Shown here piece after piece: positions 1-6,562 of a stretch of DNA of 9,572 nucleotides. The notes under the pieces are model-generated. The model worked only from the letters and a program-made list of their open reading frames with translations, ran no database searches and was not told the DNA's origin. Source of the stretch: Actinomycetota bacterium. GTDB lineage: Bacteria; Actinomycetota; Actinomycetes; S36-B12. Every line of letters starts with the position of its first letter. The stretch's first letter is position 1. A program made the position numbers and the translations under genes. The stretch spans positions 1-9,572 of the forward strand of contig WLLZ01000066.1 in NCBI GenBank assembly GCA_009700485.1, in the 5' to 3' direction.

Positions 1-1247
1 CATACGTTGGCCGCGGCCTGGGCATCGTGCCAGGTGTCGGATCGGCATTCGCGTCATTGGTGGCTTATATAACGGTTATGTGGGCCATCCTTGGTTTCAT
101 TTCAGGGCAGATGAAGTTTCAGTTCATCGCTAAGTTCGGCTTGGATCTGCCGTGGTGGGTGTATGCATTCGTCATCATCGCCTTAATCTTTGTGCTGTCT
201 GCAGCCTCGGTTGATATTGGCGCGAAGTTGTTGGGAATCTTGCTTTCTATTGAAATTATTGCCCTCCTCATTGTGGGCCTGGCGACTTTGATAAATGGGG
301 GACCGGAAGGCGTTAATTTCGGTGCATCGTTTAGCCCATCGTCGATTTTCGAGGGTGGATTTACGGGTGGCGCGGGTATCGCTTTCGCTTTCGCCCTCGC
401 TTCCTTTATCGGGTTCGAAGCAACTGCGATCTACGGTGAAGAATCGAAGGATCCGAAAAAGACAGTGCCAAGGGCTACCTACATTTCGGTGATTTTGATT
501 ACGGCCTTATTTGCGATCGTGGGTTTGGGGCTGGTCACCAGCCTTGGGGCTACCGACATTGCGAACAAGGTATTTGAGATTACCGCGATTGACGGTGTGC
601 CATTGTCGGATCCATCCGCGGTTCTCTTTAGCGCATCGACGACATATGTGGGCGCCTGGATGACCGAGTTATTCGGCTGGATCATCCTGACCTCGCTATT
701 TGCCGGCGGTCTTGCCATGCAGAACTCGGCGGCACGCTACTTCTTCGCGATGGGTCGAGCGGGTGTGCTTCCGAAGGCACTTGACCGCACGAATAAGGCG
801 CAGGCACCCTGGGTGGCCACAATCGTGGTTAGCCTCTTCGCGGTGGCAATCACGATCATCTTCATTATTTTCAACTTGGATCCGATCGTGCACATGTTCT
901 TCTGGTTCGGTGCGGTTGCCGTGCTTGCCATTGTTCTTACAGAGATTCTGGTAAGCATCTCGGTGATCGTTTACTTCCGTCGCACCAAGGAAGACACCCG
1001 GCCATGGAATACCCTGATCGCTCCAATCTTGGCGATCATTGGGCTGGCAATAGGCGAGTACATGTTGATGAGCCGGTTCAACTTGTTCTCGGGCACAGCC
1101 TCAGGTGAAGGTGGCCCATGGGAAATGAATACGACCGGATGGATTCTTGTCCTGTCGCCATTTGTGCTCTTCGTGGTGGGCCTGATCGTGGGTGCCGCGC
1201 GTAAGAAGAGTGAGAACTACGACGCGGTTCACAACTTCGTCAGTTAA
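1..1247 (+). CDS. APC-superfamily amino acid/amine permease, 5' end outside the window
   Basis: This is an integral membrane transporter that probably imports an amino acid or amine by proton or sodium symport or by exchange. The frame is open from base 3 upstream of the first GTG (27), and the peptide before it (YVGRGLGIV) continues the family pattern, so the true start lies outside the window. About 414 residues remain, with around ten hydrophobic segments. The hallmark after a membrane segment, GFEATAIYGEESKDP then TVPRA (about bases 411-476), is the conserved APC loop. RYFFAMGRAGVLPKAL (about 735-782) is the matching signature of the second half. The C-terminus is short and charged (KKSENYDAVHNFVS). 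A hairpin follows, so this gene may end its own transcript. PuuP-type putrescine importers and ethanolamine permeases belong to the same superfamily, which fits the amine-related neighbours. The substrate itself cannot be told from sequence. Confidence 0.9.
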   Translation, partial: YVGRGLGIVPGVGSAFASLVAYITVMWAILGFISGQMKFQFIAKFGLDLPWWVYAFVIIALIFVLSAASVDIGAKLLGILLSIEIIALLIVGLATLINGGPEGVNFGASFSPSSIFEGGFTGGAGIAFAFALASFIGFEATAIYGEESKDPKKTVPRATYISVILITALFAIVGLGLVTSLGATDIANKVFEITAIDGVPLSDPSAVLFSASTTYVGAWMTELFGWIILTSLFAGGLAMQNSAARYFFAMGRAGVLPKALDRTNKAQAPWVATIVVSLFAVAITIIFIIFNLDPIVHMFFWFGAVAVLAIVLTEILVSISVIVYFRRTKEDTRPWNTLIAPILAIIGLAIGEYMLMSRFNLFSGTASGEGGPWEMNTTGWILVLSPFVLFVVGLIVGAARKKSENYDAVHNFVS

Positions 1248-1259
1248 TCAATTGCATTA

Positions 1260-1300
1260 AAGGAAGGGGGCGGGCGCATGATGGCACCGCCCCCTTCCTT
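1260..1300 (+). terminator. Hairpin between permease and CoA ligase, probable terminator
   Basis: A perfect 14-bp inverted repeat (left arm 1260-1273 AAGGAAGGGGGCGG, right arm 1287-1300) encloses a 13-nt loop, 12 nt after the permease stop. The stem is very stable, with eight consecutive G/C pairs in its inner part. No clean U-run follows (ATGCCATTCTT), so it is not a textbook intrinsic terminator. Many actinobacterial terminators lack the U-tract, and its position fits ending the permease transcript. It could also protect the 3' end of the mRNA. Confidence 0.7.
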
Positions 1301-1311
1301 ATGCCATTCTT

Positions 1312-1317
1312 GAGGAG
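1312..1317 (+). promoter_or_regulatory. Shine-Dalgarno of the CoA ligase, with an ambiguous start
   Basis: GAGGAG lies 11 nt before the GTG used as the ligase start (1329). That is longer than usual. An ATG directly after it (1318) opens only a four-codon frame (Met-Lys-Thr-Pro-stop, 1318-1332), whose TGA overlaps the ligase GTG as GTGA. Either the long spacing is tolerated or the mini-frame couples translation into the ligase. Confidence 0.45.
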
Positions 1318-1328
1318 ATGAAAACGCC

Positions 1329-2927
1329 GTGACCTTAACTCAATCGGCACATCTTGATACTTTCACCCGAGACAATCTGCCGCCCGTGGACCAATGGCCA
1401 AGCTTCAATGAAAAGTGGCTGGCTGAGCACTATCCGGATCGCCTTAACTGTGCCGTGGAGCTATTAGACGGAACAATTTCGCGTCTTGGTGGAGCCGGCT
1501 GCGCAGTGACCGATGGCGAGGAGTCTTGGACCTACGACGAGCTGGCCGATCGGGTGCAGCGCACCGCCAATGTCTTGGTGGCACTTGGTGTCGTGCCAGG
1601 AAATCGGGTGCTCCTTCGCGGGCCCAATAACCCATGGCTGGCCGTCACTTGGCTCGCAGTCGTACGGATCGGTGCCGTAGTGGTGACGACGATGCCGCTA
1701 TTGCGCACCGGGGAGCTTGAAAAGATTGTCGACATTGCGCAGGTGCAATTCGCATTAGTAGACCATCGATTCGTTGAGGAGTGGTCGGGTGTCGCTAATT
1801 TCGCCGGGCTTACACTGGTGTTTGGGGGCGCTGACCCGGATGATCTCGAGCAGTTAGTGGCCGAAGCCTCCAATGTCCACATGCCCGTTGATACCGCAGC
1901 CGATGATGTCTGCATGCTGGCATTCACCTCAGGTACTACCGGTAAACCAAAAGCGGCCATGCACTTTCATCGTGACGTGCTCGCGATCGCCGATTCATTC
2001 TGTGCCTCGATCGTGCAACCAACGGCCGCTGACATCTTCGCCGGTAGTCCACCATTTGCCTTTACCTTTGGGCTAGGAGCTCTACTTATCTTCCCCCTTC
2101 GTTTTGGTGCCTGCGCATTGCTGCTTGAGTCAGCATCCCCGCCGATTTTGCTAAGAGCTGTTGAGCTAAACCGCGTAACCTGCCTGTTCACCGCCCCCAC
2201 CGCATATCGTGCGATGTTGCCCTCGGTGGGCGAAGTTGATCTAAGTAGCCTCCGGGTTTGTATATCCGCCGGTGAAACCCTGCCGGAGCCCACTTGGCGG
2301 GCCTGGAAGGAGGCAACCGGCCAGTCACTTATTGACGGTATCGGGGCCACGGAGATGCTGCACGTATTTATTTCGGCCCGTGGTGACGAAATCGTTCCTG
2401 GATCAACCGGTAAGGCGGTCCCGGGCTATATCGTCGATGTTGTTGATGACGATTTCAATTCAATGCCACCCGGGCAGCCTGGGCGACTCGTGGTCAAAGG
2501 CCCAACCGGTTGCCGGTATTTAAATGACGAGCGGCAATTTGATTATGTGCAAGGTGGCTGGAACGTCACTGGTGATGTCTACATTAAAGATGAGAATGGT
2601 TATTTCTTCTACCAAGCGCGAGCAGACGACATCATTCTTTCGAGTGGTTACAATATTGCCGCTCCGGAAGTGGAGTCGGCCTTGCTAGCTCACGTAGCCG
2701 TACAAGAAACTGCCGTAGTTGGTCAGCCGGATGAAGCCCGCGGGATGATAGTTAAGGCGTTTGTGGTGCTGAACCCGGCTGCTACCGCATCGGATGGTCT
2801 TGTGCACGAATTGCAGGCTTTCGTCAAGGCATCCATCGCACCATATAAATACCCGCGCGAGATTGAATTCGTCATCGAGCTACCCAAGACGGCAACTGGC
2901 AAGCTACAACGATTCAAATTGAGATAG
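1329..2927 (+). CDS. Acyl-CoA synthetase, 2-aminobenzoate (anthranilate)-CoA ligase-like
   Basis: This is a member of the ANL superfamily. It would activate a carboxylate with ATP to an acyl-adenylate and transfer it to CoA in the cytoplasm. The 532-residue length is normal and all core motifs are present: P-loop FTSGTTGKPKA (199-209), A5 GIGATE (337-342), A7 TGDVY (414-418), hinge region around R431-D434, and catalytic lysine K525 in TATGKLQRF. The N-terminal pattern (SAHLDTF..DNLPP, LNCAVELLD), PKAAMHFHRD after the P-loop and GATEMLHVF match, from memory, 2-aminobenzoate-CoA ligases rather than fatty-acid or acetate enzymes. The aromatic substrate is therefore an informed inference; benzoate-type or other small aryl acids remain possible. 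The start is GTG. The last 14 bases overlap the convergent P450 gene. No CoA-ester-consuming oxygenase is seen in the window, so the next step of its pathway is unknown. Confidence 0.85.
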   Translation: MTLTQSAHLDTFTRDNLPPVDQWPSFNEKWLAEHYPDRLNCAVELLDGTISRLGGAGCAVTDGEESWTYDELADRVQRTANVLVALGVVPGNRVLLRGPNNPWLAVTWLAVVRIGAVVVTTMPLLRTGELEKIVDIAQVQFALVDHRFVEEWSGVANFAGLTLVFGGADPDDLEQLVAEASNVHMPVDTAADDVCMLAFTSGTTGKPKAAMHFHRDVLAIADSFCASIVQPTAADIFAGSPPFAFTFGLGALLIFPLRFGACALLLESASPPILLRAVELNRVTCLFTAPTAYRAMLPSVGEVDLSSLRVCISAGETLPEPTWRAWKEATGQSLIDGIGATEMLHVFISARGDEIVPGSTGKAVPGYIVDVVDDDFNSMPPGQPGRLVVKGPTGCRYLNDERQFDYVQGGWNVTGDVYIKDENGYFFYQARADDIILSSGYNIAAPEVESALLAHVAVQETAVVGQPDEARGMIVKAFVVLNPAATASDGLVHELQAFVKASIAPYKYPREIEFVIELPKTATGKLQRFKLR

Positions 2928-4143
2928 TTGCCGGCAGCTTCATAATTCCATTTACGAAATTGGATCGAGTTCGAACGACCTCACCATTGGCGGTGAACTT
3001 GATCCGCAAGCGCACAAGTTCTTCGAGCAGCACCCGGATCTCGAGGCGGGCCAATGGGGCGCCGAGGCAGTGGTGGGGCCCTTGGGCGCCAAAAGCCAGC
3101 TGCTTTGGCCGCACCGGACGTGAGATATCAAATTTCAGCGGATTTTCGAATACCGTCTCGTCGAAATTGGCCGATGCGTACCAGATCACGACCTTGTCAC
3201 CGGCTGCGATCGGTACTCCCGCAAGTTCAGTGTCGCGGGTTGTAGTCCGGCGCATATGGATAACCGGCGTTGCGTATCGAATGATCTCTTCAACAGCATT
3301 TTCGACCAGCTCTGGTCTTTGGTAGAGCAGCTCCAGTTGGTCCGGGTGCTGCATGAACTGCTGGATGCCGTTGCTGATAGCGGTTCGGGTGGTTTCGTTA
3401 CCGGCGAAAACCAGAACCTGGAACATGTTCGCGAATTCATTCTCGGTGAGTTGATCCCCATCCACCTTCGAGTGAACGAGAGTGGAGACGAGGTCATCGT
3501 GGGGGTCGGAGCGGCGCTGATCCCCGATGTTTTTGGCATATTCAAAGAGGGCGTGCGATGCGGGGGAGTTGAAGGGCAGTAACTCAAGGGGAGTGATATT
3601 GCCGTAAGCGCCTGGGGGCAGATCGACCCCATCAACCAATTCGTCACTTAGCTGGACCATGAAGTCAGTGTCATCAGCAGGTACACCAAGGATGTCGACG
3701 ATGACGCGAATTGGTATCGGTGCCGAGATGGCTTGAACTACGTCAATATCGCGTTGCTCTAATGCCCTTTGGAGGATTTCCACGGTTATTGCTCTTGTCG
3801 CATCCTCGTAGGAGCGGACCCTGTGACCGGTAAATGCAGGCATGCCCAAGCGCCTTAGCCGCACATGCGCAGGCGGATCAGTTTCGATGATGGATCGACG
3901 CACCTCTTTTGCCTCGTCGGTTAGATCCCAGAGGTTAACGAAATCCTTGGCACTGGAGTAGGTGAATGCGTCACGAGTGACTGTGAGCAGATCCCGGTAA
4001 CGGGTGACCGCCCAGTATGGCTTGTCTGCGTACATGCGCTTCGCGATAGGTTCGTCGTGTCTAAGCTGCGTAAATGCCGCGTGCGGGATTCCATTTGCGT
4101 ACACCGCCGGATCGGTGATGTCGAGCCGCGCCTCGCTCGTCAT
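2914..4143 (-). CDS. Cytochrome P450 monooxygenase
   Basis: This is a soluble bacterial P450 of 409 residues, with no signal peptide or membrane anchor. It would insert one oxygen from O2 into an organic substrate (C-hydroxylation or oxidative C-N cleavage) using electrons from a ferredoxin system. Visible motifs are the C-helix region DPPAHVRLRRL (89-99), the I-helix oxygen-activation motif AGNETTR (247-253), the ExxR pair E286/R289, and the heme-ligand loop FGAQGPHHCLG with ligand C359. The heme loop has the GPHxCLG form familiar from CYP124/CYP125-like actinobacterial enzymes, one residue longer than FGxGxHxCxG. The ATG overlaps the dehydrogenase stop (ATGA), so the two are co-transcribed and probably translationally coupled; a hydroxylated product is a natural substrate for the dehydrogenase. 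No ferredoxin or reductase gene is in the window. The P450 fold is certain; family and substrate are not. Confidence 0.95.
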   Translation of the reverse strand: MTSEARLDITDPAVYANGIPHAAFTQLRHDEPIAKRMYADKPYWAVTRYRDLLTVTRDAFTYSSAKDFVNLWDLTDEAKEVRRSIIETDPPAHVRLRRLGMPAFTGHRVRSYEDATRAITVEILQRALEQRDIDVVQAISAPIPIRVIVDILGVPADDTDFMVQLSDELVDGVDLPPGAYGNITPLELLPFNSPASHALFEYAKNIGDQRRSDPHDDLVSTLVHSKVDGDQLTENEFANMFQVLVFAGNETTRTAISNGIQQFMQHPDQLELLYQRPELVENAVEEIIRYATPVIHMRRTTTRDTELAGVPIAAGDKVVIWYASANFDETVFENPLKFDISRPVRPKQLAFGAQGPHHCLGAPLARLEIRVLLEELVRLRIKFTANGEVVRTRSNFVNGIMKLPATISI

Positions 4144-5114
4144 GTAGGTGCACCGGGGACTATGACAAACCGACCCGAGACGTCACCTTGATGCAACCGG
4201 TCATGTGCCAACTGCACGTCTTCTAGCGAAATAATTTCAATTTCGGAGTGCAGATCGTGGTGCTGCGCCAAAGCGACCAGTTCAGCCAGTTGATCACGGG
4301 TGCCCCAAATCGATGACATGAACCGCGCCTCGTGCGGCACCAAACCGAACCCGAAGGGAATCGACCCGCCGTAAAGGCCGACTACGACAGCAATGCCTTG
4401 ACGCGCCACATGCTCACGCGCCGCCTGCAAGGTCTGCTCGGCCCCCACAAAGTCAATGACCGCGTTGAAGGTGCCCTCCACTTCACCAGGTGCCACGGCA
4501 GCATCAGCGCCAAGTGAAAGTGCGAGAGCACGTTTTTCTGGTGATGCATCAACAACAACAACTTCAGCAGCTGAGCGAATTCTCAGGAACTGCATGCCGA
4601 ATTGGCCTAGGCCTCCGGCACCGATGACGAGAGCACGCGGATGTGCGGTGCTCGCCAAGGTGGTCAAGGTGTGGTCAACTGCGCGATACGCCGTGAGTCC
4701 GCCACACGCTAAGGGTGCGGTGTGCGCGGGGTCAAGGTCGCCGATGGGGATGAGGTAAGACTCATCGGGCACCAGCATTTTTTCGGCGTAGCCGCCATCG
4801 CGGAAAAGTCCAGCTTCGGTGGCATTTGGGCAAATCATTTCCTGGTTCGAGGCGCAGGCCCAACAGTCAGGTTTGCGACAGCCCCAGCAGGCATAGACCA
4901 AGACCGGGCCGAGGGTTGGATGCATTGCAGCTACTTCGTGGCCCAAGGTAATCGGTAGCGTGGTTGGATAATCGCCGGCGGCAGCATGTAAATCCGAGTG
5001 ACAGATCCCGCAGGCGAGCACGTCGACCACTACCCCACCGAACTCAGCGATCGGATTCGGGATTTCACGGATAGTCAACGGGGTTCCGGGGGCTGTTAGA
5101 ACGACTGCTCGCAT
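4140..5114 (-). CDS. Zinc-dependent alcohol dehydrogenase (MDR superfamily)
   Basis: This cytoplasmic medium-chain dehydrogenase would interconvert an alcohol with an aldehyde or ketone. Counting from the ATG at 5114 it has 324 residues. The GroES-like domain holds the catalytic zinc site: C38 in CGICHSD, H59-E60 in TLGHE, and probably C137 in LACGGLTAYRA. A structural-zinc lobe follows (C79, C84, C87, C95), with first gap x4 instead of the usual x2. The Rossmann part has GAGGLG (165-170) and an acidic D189 ending the second strand (VVVVD), which predicts NAD(H). An in-frame TTG at 5129 would add five residues, but the Shine-Dalgarno AAGGAG lies between it and the ATG, so the ATG is preferred. 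It is the first gene of the leftward operon, with the P450 directly behind. It probably oxidises the P450 product, or an amino alcohol or hydroxylated gamma-glutamyl amide (inference). Confidence 0.92.
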   Translation of the reverse strand: MRAVVLTAPGTPLTIREIPNPIAEFGGVVVDVLACGICHSDLHAAAGDYPTTLPITLGHEVAAMHPTLGPVLVYACWGCRKPDCWACASNQEMICPNATEAGLFRDGGYAEKMLVPDESYLIPIGDLDPAHTAPLACGGLTAYRAVDHTLTTLASTAHPRALVIGAGGLGQFGMQFLRIRSAAEVVVVDASPEKRALALSLGADAAVAPGEVEGTFNAVIDFVGAEQTLQAAREHVARQGIAVVVGLYGGSIPFGFGLVPHEARFMSSIWGTRDQLAELVALAQHHDLHSEIEIISLEDVQLAHDRLHQGDVSGRFVIVPGAPT

Positions 5115-5118
5115 CTTT

Positions 5119-5124
5119 CTCCTT
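5119..5124 (-). promoter_or_regulatory. Shine-Dalgarno deciding the dehydrogenase start
   Basis: AAGGAG on the minus strand ends 4 nt before the ATG at 5114-5112. It lies downstream of the alternative in-frame TTG at 5129, which rules against that longer start. Confidence 0.7.
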
Positions 5125-5203
5125 AGCAATCAAATACGCTGGAATAGCCGATGCCGGCATAGTTGAACACTACATTTAGCCAAGTATGTGTGGCCCCTTG
5201 AGC

Positions 5204-5208
5204 GGAGG
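5204..5208 (+). promoter_or_regulatory. Shine-Dalgarno deciding the GS-like gene start
   Basis: GGAGG lies 4 nt before the ATG at 5213. An earlier in-frame ATG at 5186 has no such site and would add nine residues (MCGPLSGGL) not expected in the family, so 5213 is preferred. Confidence 0.7.
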
Positions 5209-5212
5209 ATTG

Positions 5213-6562
5213 ATGTCTATATGGATTGACTCTGAGCGTGAGCGGGTAACTGCGCTGTGCGAGGAGCATCAGATCCACACCGTCGAGTGCGTGATCGTTG
5301 ACACCTGGGGCATCCCGCGCGGAAAGCGAATCCCGGTTCGTCAGTTCCTTCGGGGTTCTGGGTACGCGATCGCCAATGTCGTGTACAGCTGGGATCCAAC
5401 TTGCTTCATCTTCGCAACTCCTTGGGTCAATGAGGAGGATGGCTTCCCCGACATGCACGCGGTGCCTGACCTATCGAGTTTTCGAGTGGCCGGCTGGACG
5501 GATGGCGTGGCTATTGTCATGTGTGACACCGTGCACCCGGGTACCAATGAGCCGATCGAAATGGACGCCCGCAACATGCTCAAGAGGCAGTTGGCCAAGT
5601 TTGCTGCCGCCGGGTTTGAAGTAAATGGTGCAACCGAACTTGAGTGCCATTTCTATAATGCGAAGTGGGAGCCTTTGTACGACGACATAAACTGCTATTC
5701 GATTGCGCGCGGCGCTGAGATGAATTACTTCATGTTTGATATTTGCGAGTCCCTTCGCAAGACCGGTATTGAAGTTGAGGCCTGGAACGTGGAATATGGC
5801 CCGGGCCAGACCGAGATCAATCTTCGGTACGGCCCCCTGCTCGAGATGGCGGATGCGACCGTCTACTTCAAGTACATCGTGCGCACGGTTGCCATGAAAC
5901 ATGGAATCAACACCACCTTTATGGCTAAGCCATTTCTCCAAGAAGCCGGTAACGGCATGCACATACATCAGTCACTTGAGCGTGATGGTGTCAACGCGTT
6001 CGCGGATTCCGATGAGGATTCAGTAGTCGGGAACTCTTTGATGCGCAAATACCTAACCGGACTACTCAAACATCATCTGGAGCTTCAGTTAGTGATGACC
6101 CCAACTATTAGCGGGTACAAGCGTCTCCAGGACTACTCATTCTCGCCGACCCAAGTAACTTGGGGCCTTGACCATCGACTAGTGGGTGTGCGGTCCATCA
6201 CTGGCGCCGGTGCGGCCAATCGGCTGGAGTCTCGCTGGGCAGCCGCCGACGCTAACCCGTACCTAGTATTGGCGGGATGTCTTGCTGCCGGACTAGATGG
6301 GCTTGAAAATGAGTATGAGTTGATGGATCAAGTTGTTGGTGACCCGCATGCCGATGAAAGGTGGCAGCGGCTGCCAACTGATATTTCGAGTGCGATCGAT
6401 AATTTCGATAGTCACTTCACCCGCAGCACCTATGGAGATGTGTTTGTCGATAACTTCGTCTTCATGCAGCGCCGTGAGGCTGCCGAGTTTGCGGAGCATG
6501 GCCACAGTGCGCTTGATGAAGTGAGTTATTGGGAGATCAAACGCTATCGAGGGGTCATTTAG
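5213..6562 (+). CDS. Glutamine synthetase-like gamma-glutamyl amide (gamma-glutamylamine) ligase
   Basis: The protein has the full glutamine synthetase fold (449 residues) and is predicted to join the gamma-carboxyl of glutamate to an amine with ATP. Visible are the N-terminal segment with TWGIPRGKRIP (31-41) and YSWD (58-61), metal ligands in ELECHF (E142, E144), GPGQTEINLRY (196-206), the ATP/metal signature GNGMHIHQSL (246-255), SGYKRL (300-305), and the C-terminal block ANRLESRWAAADANPYL (335-351). The sequence resembles the PuuA/GlnA3/GlnA4/aniline-type branch more than housekeeping GlnA. There is no recognisable adenylylation-site context, and the usual Asn of the WGxDNR motif is His (H321). 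It heads a rightward operon whose next gene starts immediately after its stop, and that GATase partner mirrors the aniline pathway pair. Amine ligation rather than ammonia assimilation is therefore well supported by context. The particular amine is unknown. Confidence 0.88.
   Translation: MSIWIDSERERVTALCEEHQIHTVECVIVDTWGIPRGKRIPVRQFLRGSGYAIANVVYSWDPTCFIFATPWVNEEDGFPDMHAVPDLSSFRVAGWTDGVAIVMCDTVHPGTNEPIEMDARNMLKRQLAKFAAAGFEVNGATELECHFYNAKWEPLYDDINCYSIARGAEMNYFMFDICESLRKTGIEVEAWNVEYGPGQTEINLRYGPLLEMADATVYFKYIVRTVAMKHGINTTFMAKPFLQEAGNGMHIHQSLERDGVNAFADSDEDSVVGNSLMRKYLTGLLKHHLELQLVMTPTISGYKRLQDYSFSPTQVTWGLDHRLVGVRSITGAGAANRLESRWAAADANPYLVLAGCLAAGLDGLENEYELMDQVVGDPHADERWQRLPTDISSAIDNFDSHFTRSTYGDVFVDNFVFMQRREAAEFAEHGHSALDEVSYWEIKRYRGVI

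Larger units (their letters stand above)
5115..5212. promoter_or_regulatory. Divergent control region between dehydrogenase/P450 and gamma-glutamyl ligase operons
   Basis: These 98 bp must hold the promoters of both divergent units. Near the middle is a perfect 10-bp palindrome, ATGCCGGCAT (5151-5160). Rightward, TTGAAC (5163-5168) and TATGTG (5185-5190) are 16 nt apart. Leftward, TTGGCT (5183-5178) and TATGCC (5161-5156) are also 16 nt apart, and this putative -10 overlaps the palindrome. All four boxes match consensus only moderately or poorly, so exact promoter positions are tentative. The location makes the region a likely operator for the downstream GntR/FadR-type regulator. Confidence 0.5.

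Noticed and set aside
1532..1960. 142-aa open frame on the minus strand
   Set aside because: It is antisense to the CoA ligase N-terminal domain; low-complexity Ser/Thr-rich translation typical of a shadow frame.
3256..3582. 108-aa open frame on the plus strand
   Set aside because: It is antisense to the P450 I-helix and ExxR region and is explained by codon bias of the real gene.
5115..5129. TTG start that would lengthen the alcohol dehydrogenase by five residues
   Set aside because: The Shine-Dalgarno lies inside that extension, directly before the ATG at 5114.
5186..5212. Upstream ATG start for the GS-like gene
   Set aside because: It has no ribosome site, whereas the ATG at 5213 has GGAGG at the right place.
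5471..5968. 165-aa open frame on the minus strand
   Set aside because: It lies wholly antisense within the GS-like gene, whose motifs run through the whole stretch; the translation shows no recognisable domain and there is no ribosome site.
5213..6562. Housekeeping glutamine synthetase (GlnA) call
   Set aside because: The sequence resembles the gamma-glutamylamine branch, lacks an adenylylation-site context, and its operon is catabolic rather than nitrogen-assimilatory.
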